From positions 1 to 11,246 of the forward strand of contig DAOVIH010000038.1 of the NCBI GenBank assembly GCA_030673805.1: 11,246 nt of DNA, written 5' to 3'. The translations under genes were made by a program, and so were the position numbers. This document shows positions 6,488 to 11,246 of this stretch, one piece after another. The notes under the pieces were generated by a model, which saw only the letters and a program-made list of their open reading frames with translations, searched no databases and was not told the DNA's origin. Origin of the DNA: Candidatus Bathyarchaeota archaeon. GTDB taxonomy: Archaea; Thermoproteota; Bathyarchaeia; Bathyarchaeales; Bathycorpusculaceae. Within the stretch, counting starts at the first letter, position 1; each line of letters starts with the position of its first letter.

Positions 6488-6940
6488 ATGGCGGAAAAAG
6501 AAGAAGTTGGATTCATAGCAAAATTCTTCGACAAAGCCTACGAAGGAAAAAGCATCTTGGAATTAGCTGAGGCACCTGTAGCCGCTATCAGCGGAGTAAG
6601 CGAAGCAGACGCAGCGTATCTGAAAAAAGCCTTCAACATCAACACAGTTGAAAATCTAGCTACTAACCAGTATGTGTTGTTAGCTCAGGCACTAACTACA
6701 TTCTCAGAGTATTCCGCGGACATACTAGACAAAAAGTTTGAATTAAAAGAGTTTGAGGGCCTTGCCAACAAGCCGGTAGATGCAATTAGTGGAGTCTCAG
6801 AAGGAGACGCCAAACTTCTCAAAAAAGCCTTTGGAATAGACACAATCTACGAATTAGGAGACAACAAATACGTTCTAATCGCTCAAGCCACGGTTGCATT
6901 AGCCGCTCTAGTACAATTCATAATAGAAGAACTTCTATAG
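6488..6940 (+). CDS. Tandem helix-hairpin-helix-like repeat protein, function unknown
   Basis: The 150-residue protein contains two diverged copies of one module, residues 30-71 and 96-137, 66 residues apart. Both follow PVxAISGVSExDAxxLKKAFxIxTIxxLxxNxYVLxAQA. The ISGVSE...LKKAF...TI..L pattern resembles the helix-hairpin-helix fold found in DNA-binding and scaffold proteins. No catalytic motif, signal peptide or membrane segment is seen. The C-terminus (ALAALVQFIIEELL) is an apolar helix. A TTG three bases earlier (6485) is in frame, but the ATG at 6488 is better spaced from GGAG (6476-6479). DNA binding, or self-assembly through the repeats, is inference only. Confidence 0.85.
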   Translation: MAEKEEVGFIAKFFDKAYEGKSILELAEAPVAAISGVSEADAAYLKKAFNINTVENLATNQYVLLAQALTTFSEYSADILDKKFELKEFEGLANKPVDAISGVSEGDAKLLKKAFGIDTIYELGDNKYVLIAQATVALAALVQFIIEELL

Positions 6941-7106
6941 AAAACATATTTGTCTACTTAGTACCCCTCCCTTTTTTTAGCAAAAACACGAAGCAACTGG
7001 AACTAGACACTACGACAAATTCAGTACTCGCCTTTTTTTGCAGTTAACTGTTTTCTTATTCAAATTGAGACAGACACCTTAAAAGTGGACAAATCATTCT
7101 GTGCAT
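6941..7106. terminator. Convergent intergenic region with T-rich tracts
   Basis: The region separates the plus-strand repeat-protein gene from the minus-strand methyltransferase gene. CCCTCCCTTTTTTTAG (about 6964-6979) and CCTTTTTTTGC (about 7031-7041) are two T-runs on the plus strand, each suitable as an archaeal terminator for the upstream gene. No clear T-run is present for the minus-strand gene. No gene is evident. Confidence 0.5.
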
Positions 7107-7658
7107 TCAAAAGCAAACAGCAACAAAGCACTTGAGAGTAGGAGTATCATTAAAAGCAACAATTCGCAAATCGCTTTTCTGAAGCAACTCTTGGAAAGAT
7201 GTCGCCGAAAAAACTTTCTTCAATCCGGTCACGACAATTAAAGAATCAGTTTTTGCAGTTTTTTTGATCTCTTTCAAGGTTTCCTGCGGGCTAGGCAAGT
7301 TCTGAAACACCGTAAAGACAAAAACAACGCTGAAGCAACGATCTTTGAAGGGTAGGTAATCCACGTCAGCTTGAACAAAGTGGACGTTCCCAAATTTTCC
7401 TGCACGATCTTTCCCCAAAAGCAACGCTTTCTTGGAAATATCTAGCCCTACAATAGCGTCGGGCTTATCAGTGATGTGCTCAAAGAGAAGTCCAGTACCA
7501 CATCCAGCATCAAGAACAAAGTCAGAGCAGTTAAGTTGGACTTCGCTCAGAGCTGCTTTGAACTTGGCTTCTTGTTCCTCGGAGTAAAGCCTATCATAGA
7601 GTCCCACGGTAAGATCGTAACGTTGCATCATTCGACGTTTTTGAATCCATGCTTTCAC
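7107..7658 (-). CDS. Class I SAM-dependent methyltransferase
   Basis: This is a predicted small-molecule or RNA/protein methyltransferase with a Rossmann fold; the acceptor is unknown. Motif I VLDAGCGTG (48-56) is canonical. GLDIS (71-75) gives the acidic residue that binds the SAM ribose. QADVDYLPF (96-104) is motif III-like, and FSVVFVFTVFQNLP (109-122) the post-II segment, with F-Q-N-L-P in place of the common H-H-L. The N-terminal YDLTVGLYDRLYSEEQEAKF is the usual helical cap. At 183 residues it is short, missing some C-terminal strands of larger family members. The GTG start at 7658 lies inside a palindrome; ATG codons at residues 10 and 11 (just before RYD) are alternatives that would avoid it and keep the whole conserved domain. 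It is divergent from nucS. Confidence 0.85.
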   Translation of the reverse strand: MKAWIQKRRMMQRYDLTVGLYDRLYSEEQEAKFKAALSEVQLNCSDFVLDAGCGTGLLFEHITDKPDAIVGLDISKKALLLGKDRAGKFGNVHFVQADVDYLPFKDRCFSVVFVFTVFQNLPSPQETLKEIKKTAKTDSLIVVTGLKKVFSATSFQELLQKSDLRIVAFNDTPTLKCFVAVCF

Positions 7659-7676
7659 TGAAGATCCTTCAGTGAA
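7654..7676. promoter_or_regulatory. Palindrome between the methyltransferase and nucS genes
   Basis: TTCACTGAAG (7654-7663) and CTTCAGTGAA (7667-7676) are exact reverse complements separated by ATC. The palindrome covers the annotated GTG start of the methyltransferase and lies 44 bases before the nucS start. It suits a dimeric repressor that would control both divergent genes, or an mRNA hairpin hiding the GTG. Confidence 0.5.
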
Positions 7677-7719
7677 CTTTATGTATCCACCTATCTTCTA
7701 AAATTATTGGCTGAAGATA

Positions 7720-8508
7720 TTGTTTGAATCAAACAAATTCGTTAATATCTCAAATCCAAAACCGGCAGAGGCTTTAGAAGTCATCAAGAAGGCATTTTCA
7801 GAAAGAAGAACCCTCATAGTAGTTGGTAGATGCCGCGTGGAATATGATGGGCGAGCTAAGTCAAGACTTGAAATTGGGGAACGCATAGTTATCATAAAAG
7901 AAGATGGGTCCCTCCTTGTTCATCGTCCAACCGGCTATGAGCCCGTTAACTGGCAACCTCCAGGAAGCATATTTCAGGTTCAAATCAGAGACTCTATACT
8001 GGAGCTTCATTCTGTAAGACAAAAACCTCGTGAGAAGGTTAAAGTTACTTTCGACAAACTTTTGTTAGTTTCTGCAATTCACCTCAGGGATTCTGGAGAG
8101 TTTTTGCTTCACGCCAGTGAAGAAGACATGCAAAAAGCAATTCTTCTTAAGCCTTCACTTTTGGAAGAAGGCTTTAAACCTGTAGATTTTGAGAAAAAAG
8201 TTGAGCCGGGATTTGTCGATATCTATGGAGTGGATACAGAAGGAAGACTTGTTGTGGTCGAACTCAAGAGGAAAACAGCCGGGAAAGACGCCGCGCTTCA
8301 ACTCACAAAATACCTCAAAGCCATAAGAGAAAGGTCTAATCGGGAAATAAGAGGGATCCTAGTTGCTCCAAGCTTTGCTAAGAATATGCAAAGACTCTTG
8401 GAGACTCTAGGGTTAGAACTCAAGGTTTTGGATCCGAGAAAGTGCGCGGGAGTCCTTAAAAAACCCCAAAACAAGAAACTTGAAGAGTTTTTCAACGAGA
8501 AGAACTAA
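7720..8508 (+). CDS. nucS: NucS/EndoMS mismatch-specific endonuclease
   Basis: NucS cuts both strands at mismatched DNA bases and acts in a non-MutS mismatch repair pathway in many archaea and actinobacteria. The N-terminal part (about 1-120) is the dimerisation and DNA-binding domain (RTLIVVGRCRVEYDGR, WQPPGS). The C-terminal RecB-like nuclease has the full PD-(D/E)xK set: D167 in GFVDIYG, E181 and K183 in VVELKRK, then Q194 and Y198 in QLTKY. The C-terminal end (KNKKLEEFF) is basic-acidic, though the typical PCNA-binding QxxLxxFF is only partly matched (KKLEEFF, 252-258). The 262-residue length is normal. The start is TTG at 7720; an in-frame TAA at 7699-7701 rules out the ATG at 7681. No Shine-Dalgarno site precedes it, so a short or absent leader is likely. 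Confidence 0.93.
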   Translation: MFESNKFVNISNPKPAEALEVIKKAFSERRTLIVVGRCRVEYDGRAKSRLEIGERIVIIKEDGSLLVHRPTGYEPVNWQPPGSIFQVQIRDSILELHSVRQKPREKVKVTFDKLLLVSAIHLRDSGEFLLHASEEDMQKAILLKPSLLEEGFKPVDFEKKVEPGFVDIYGVDTEGRLVVVELKRKTAGKDAALQLTKYLKAIRERSNREIRGILVAPSFAKNMQRLLETLGLELKVLDPRKCAGVLKKPQNKKLEEFFNEKN

Positions 8509-8590
8509 TTCTTTGACACTTGTCCTGACGAACATAAACAAATCCGGAAGATTTAATCCAAGAGCTTATGGGTAGATCATTTCGAGAAAA

Positions 8591-8626
8591 CTTTAATTAG
8601 CAAGTTGAGTCTTGCTTCGAAGAGGA
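8591..8626 (+). promoter_or_regulatory. Promoter and ribosome-binding site of the pyrophosphatase gene
   Basis: CTTTAATTAG (8591-8600) is a TATA-like box that would start transcription near 8618. AAGAGG (about 8620-8625) then lies 10-11 bases before the ATG at 8636. This spacing favours the ATG over the in-frame TTG at 8612, which would sit at or before the transcript start. Confidence 0.5.
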
Positions 8627-8635
8627 AAAGCAGAA

Positions 8636-9169
8636 ATGAACTTTTGGAAAGATATTCCCCCTGGAGACAACCCCCCAGAATTGCTGAACATGGTTATTGA
8701 AGTCGTTAGCGGATCCCGAGACAAGTATGAATACAATCTTGAATGGGAAGCCTTTCAGCTGGATAGGGTAATTCCATCATCAGTGGTTTTTCCCGTTGAA
8801 TACGGATTTATTCCACAAACGTGGTTTGATGATGGAGATCCGTTGGACGTAATGGTATTGAGTCATGAACCATTAGAAGTTGGATGCATAGTAAAAGTCC
8901 GAGTCATAGGAGCATTGACAATCGAAGACGAAAAAGGGATGGACACAAAAATTCTATCAGTGCTTGAAAACGATGCAAGGTTCGAAGGGTACAAAAACAT
9001 CTCCGATGTTCACAAACAACGTCTGACAGAAATCATGGAGTTTTTTGAGACCTATAAGAGATTGGAGCCACATAAATGGACCCAAACCAAGGGATGGAAA
9101 GACGCAAAAGAAGCCATGGAGATCGTTAATTACGCAATTAACCAGTTTCAAAAACTTGTCTCAGAATAG
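8636..9169 (+). CDS. ppa: Soluble inorganic pyrophosphatase, family I
   Basis: It hydrolyses pyrophosphate to two phosphates with Mg2+, pulling biosynthetic reactions forward in the cytoplasm. By comparison with the E. coli enzyme all active-site residues are visible: E22, K30 and E32 in the SRDKYEYN region, R44, Y56, D66, D68 and D71 in DGDPLD, D98, D103 and K105 in EDEKGMDTK, and Y140/K141. The 177-residue length from this ATG matches the family. The N-terminal FWKDIPPGDNPPE is typical of archaeal members. It stands alone with its own promoter. Confidence 0.95.
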   Translation: MNFWKDIPPGDNPPELLNMVIEVVSGSRDKYEYNLEWEAFQLDRVIPSSVVFPVEYGFIPQTWFDDGDPLDVMVLSHEPLEVGCIVKVRVIGALTIEDEKGMDTKILSVLENDARFEGYKNISDVHKQRLTEIMEFFETYKRLEPHKWTQTKGWKDAKEAMEIVNYAINQFQKLVSE

Positions 9170-9263
9170 AAATGGACCATCCAAAGGGTTTTCAGTGAAG
9201 AGGCTTATCAGCCCTAACAAAGTTCAACAGAGTCAGTATTCGGTTTCTTGGAGTAACTTGGCT

Positions 9264-9290
9264 ACTTATACATATCAATTAAATATCCAG
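9264..9290 (+). promoter_or_regulatory. Candidate promoter for the two-gene membrane protein unit
   Basis: CTTATACAT (about 9265-9273) and TTAAATAT (9279-9286) are A/T-rich boxes 37-58 bases before the ATG at 9323. The second would give a leader of about 12-16 bases. No Shine-Dalgarno site is seen before this ATG, which suits a short leader. Which box is used cannot be told. Confidence 0.4.
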
Positions 9291-9322
9291 ACGGATTAGA
9301 AAGTCTATTCGGCGCTTAATCA

Positions 9323-9553
9323 ATGAGGGGTAGGAAGACTCTAGCCTTAGTAGTTGGGGCTACTCAGACGCTATTGGCTATAACATCATTGGTTTTGGCT
9401 TGTGTTCTCTATTTAGACTTTTTTAACAGTCAGTCATTGTTAAGCCAAACACAAGAATCACTAAATCTATACGTATTTGGTCTTCTCACTTTGAGCTTTC
9501 TTTCTGTTTCCAGCGGCTTATTCCTTATTGTTGAATGGGTAGAATCAAGATAG
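9323..9553 (+). CDS. Small two-helix membrane protein upstream of a transporter
   Basis: The 76-residue product has a basic start (MRGRK), a hydrophobic helix at about 7-32 (LALVVGATQTLLAITSLVLACVLYL), a polar loop (NSQSLLSQTQES) and a second helix at about 47-71. Positive charges at the N-terminus suggest both ends are cytoplasmic. I do not recognise the family. The stop codon lies 6 bases before the transporter start, so the two are almost surely co-transcribed. It may be an accessory subunit of the transporter; this is inferred from spacing only. Confidence 0.7.
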   Translation: MRGRKTLALVVGATQTLLAITSLVLACVLYLDFFNSQSLLSQTQESLNLYVFGLLTLSFLSVSSGLFLIVEWVESR

Positions 9554-9559
9554 CAAGAA

Positions 9560-11086
9560 GTGGGATACGTGAAGAAGAAAAGAGAGATGGGATTGCTCAA
9601 CATTGTGATGTTGGGACTGAGCGGGGCTATAGGGTTTGAAGTTTTTGTTTTGCTAGACTATGCGTATTTTCACTTGGCCGGACCAAACATTATTTGGGCT
9701 CTGTTATTTGCTGGCGTGGTAAACCTACTCATTATGCTCAGCTATTGCGAGCTTAGTGCGGCTATGCCGGAAGTGGGTGGTGAATACACTTACATAAAAA
9801 CCGCTTATGGAGGCTACGTAGCTTTCATATCAGGCTGTTTCAGGTGGCTTGCAAGTGTCTTCATGGCCGCTCTAGCTGCAGTGACTTTTACAATACAATT
9901 CGCTTTTCTTTTGGCAATTATCGCTCCCGAAGCCCAAAGCCTCATTTTGACTCAGATCCCATTAATCTCAGTATTAGTGATCGTCGCTTTTGGTGCATTA
10001 GAGATTAGAGGAACAAAAAGACTTGGAAGTGTCATAGTTGTTGCGCTCATAGCCCTCTTTTTAGTTTTCATAGTTGGAGGATTAATTTATGGACTTGGGC
10101 CAATAGAACTCCCGACAGAGCCTACACTAGAGAATTTTTCAGGGGTTCTTGCGGCTACAGGCTATGTTTTCCCAATGTTTTTTGGAGTTAGAGCCATAGT
10201 AGCAAGCGCATCTCTGACAAAAAAACCCGGGAGAAACCTGCCTAAAGGCATACTTCTTTCTGCGTTGCTGATAGTGCCCCTTTACATTTGTATTGCCTAC
10301 GTAGCAGTGGGAGTTGTGGCACCAGAAGAGATCCAGATGTCAGTTCCGCTTCTGAGTTATGCAGCTGGAAAAATAATGGGTGTTTCTGGATGGATTTTGT
10401 TTTCGATCGCTGGGATGGTAGCGAGTATATCTGCATTGGGAACCTCCCTAACCGTTCAGTCTAGCATCGCACGCGGAATGAGTAGAGATGGATATTTACC
10501 CAAGATTTTGCTTAAAGTTCATCCGAGACTGGGAACCTATCATGTAGCAATTATTTCGGGTTCATTTTTTGTAATGCTTCTTAGTGCTACCGGTGTCGTA
10601 CCATTCTTGGGATATGCAGCGAGTTTTGGAGCCCTCTTGGTCTTCGCAGTGGTGAATCTTTCTCTTCTTAAGCTTAGGAGAGACAAACCTAACATGGAAA
10701 GGCCCTTTAAAACCCCCGGATACCCGGTTACACCATTTGCAGGCATCCTCTTGTCAATTGCACTTCTAGTTTTTCCATTACTGATTGGAGATGTAAATGC
10801 AATCGATGCGTTAATCTCTGGAATTGGATTAACGGCGTTAGTTGTCCTAACTTATTATCTTAGGATGGTAGGGCGTTACCGTACAAAGATAGCTCTAGGA
10901 GGAATCAATTTAGGTGTTGGGATATCATTAGCAGTACTATTGCTTCTCGTTGAAATGGGAGTTGTGGAGTTAGTCTTTTTGTCGTTGCCAAGTTACATTT
11001 TGCTTTTTTTCAGTTTAGTTTTCCTTATTGCAGGAGTTTTGCATGTAACCACAAGTTCTCGAGGTAGAAAAAAAAGGATCAACTGA
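9560..11086 (+). CDS. Divergent APC-superfamily transporter
   Basis: This is a predicted cytoplasmic-membrane amino acid or related transporter of 508 residues with about 12-14 hydrophobic segments. Conserved family features are YCELSAAMPEVGGEYTYIK (62-80) after TM2 and SSIARGMSRDGYLPKIL (301-317). It departs from the canonical family in TM1, where the glycine-rich loop is replaced by SGAIGFEVFVLLDY (21-34), and in TM6, where the usual EE pair is absent (VRAIVASASLTKKPGRNLPKG, written in part: TKKPGRNLPKG at 220-230). After LKLRRDKPNMERPFKTPGYP the C-terminal half has extra hydrophobic segments to about 494, then ends in basic residues. The GTG start follows the upstream stop by 6 bases; ATG at 9587 (MGLLNIV) is an alternative. 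The substrate is unknown and may not be an ordinary amino acid. Confidence 0.85.
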   Translation: MGYVKKKREMGLLNIVMLGLSGAIGFEVFVLLDYAYFHLAGPNIIWALLFAGVVNLLIMLSYCELSAAMPEVGGEYTYIKTAYGGYVAFISGCFRWLASVFMAALAAVTFTIQFAFLLAIIAPEAQSLILTQIPLISVLVIVAFGALEIRGTKRLGSVIVVALIALFLVFIVGGLIYGLGPIELPTEPTLENFSGVLAATGYVFPMFFGVRAIVASASLTKKPGRNLPKGILLSALLIVPLYICIAYVAVGVVAPEEIQMSVPLLSYAAGKIMGVSGWILFSIAGMVASISALGTSLTVQSSIARGMSRDGYLPKILLKVHPRLGTYHVAIISGSFFVMLLSATGVVPFLGYAASFGALLVFAVVNLSLLKLRRDKPNMERPFKTPGYPVTPFAGILLSIALLVFPLLIGDVNAIDALISGIGLTALVVLTYYLRMVGRYRTKIALGGINLGVGISLAVLLLLVEMGVVELVFLSLPSYILLFFSLVFLIAGVLHVTTSSRGRKKRIN

Positions 11087-11113
11087 TACCCGTTTCTGAT
11101 TTTGAAGAAAGCT

Positions 11114-11246
11114 TTACTCTAGCAATGAACGGAAGAACTCGTATTTGTCGTGTGAGAGCCACCCTTCCTCCTGTAGGGTTTTCAAGCCCACCTGTATTGA
11201 TTGATCGCGGTTTTCACCGATAAGTATGTTGGCTTTGCTACAAGCC
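11114..11246 (-). CDS. C-terminal fragment of an unrecognised protein, cut by the window edge
   Basis: On the minus strand an open frame runs from the window edge for 43 codons to a TAA at 11114-11116, reading ACSKANILIGENRDQSIQVG and ending in SHDKYEFFRSLLE. The composition is protein-like, with charged and aromatic residues and no low complexity. It is convergent with the transporter gene, 27 bases away. The family is not identified. Confidence 0.55.
   Translation of the reverse strand, partial: ACSKANILIGENRDQSIQVGLKTLQEEGWLSHDKYEFFRSLLE

Noticed and set aside
7681..7683. ATG as an upstream start for nucS
   Set aside because: The frame meets TAA at 7699-7701 before reaching the nucS TTG.
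8612..8614. TTG as the pyrophosphatase start
   Set aside because: It lies near or before the expected transcript start and adds eight residues outside the family; the ATG at 8636 has AAGAGG before it.
1..11246. CRISPR array, insertion sequence, tRNA or phage genes
   Set aside because: No spaced direct repeats, transposase motifs, terminal repeats, cloverleaf arms or virion genes were seen on either strand.

Overview
The window looks archaeal and most likely comes from a TACK-superphylum organism, of a Bathyarchaeia/Thaumarchaeota-like type rather than a bacterium. The reasons are a complete ESCRT-type Cdv division gene cluster, a NucS/EndoMS mismatch endonuclease, TATA-like A/T boxes (CTTTTAATTA, CTTTAATTAG) 40-50 bases before starts, and Shine-Dalgarno sites of the GGTGA/GGAGG type. 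The lineage is inferred from gene content; no 16S rRNA or other phylogenetic marker is present to fix it.

Positions 241-3853 (minus strand) hold a compact four-gene operon. In transcription order it is: an ESCRT-III protein without a winged helix (CdvB type), CdvA (PRC barrel plus coiled coil), a second ESCRT-III protein with a C-terminal winged-helix-like domain, and the Vps4-like AAA ATPase CdvC with an MIT domain. Together these would make a full membrane-constriction machine: CdvA places it at the membrane, two ESCRT-III proteins polymerise, and CdvC remodels the polymer through proline-rich MIM2-like tails. The second ESCRT-III gene appears to start at a non-canonical ATT/ATC codon (or carries a small frameshift). 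The first ESCRT-III and cdvA overlap as ATGA.

Positions 3854-4080 are an AT-rich divergent promoter region with two GTATATACG copies 12 bases apart. Divergent from the cdv operon is a 72-residue two-helix membrane protein (4081-4299). A 93-residue coiled-coil orphan (4589-4870) and a canonical APC-family amino acid permease (4991-6286) follow.

Positions 6488-6940 encode a 150-residue protein made of two diverged copies of a helix-hairpin-helix-like module. It converges on a minus-strand class I SAM-dependent methyltransferase (7107-7658). That gene is divergent from nucS (7720-8508) across a 61-base gap whose edge carries a near-perfect palindrome. An inorganic pyrophosphatase (8636-9169) follows on the plus strand.

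Positions 9323-11086 are a two-gene unit: a 76-residue two-helix membrane protein and, 6 bases later, a divergent APC-superfamily transporter. The window ends in the C-terminal 43 codons of an unrecognised minus-strand gene. I see no tRNA, rRNA, CRISPR array, insertion sequence or phage gene. The division operon is the most interesting part; the rest looks like ordinary archaeal housekeeping and transport.
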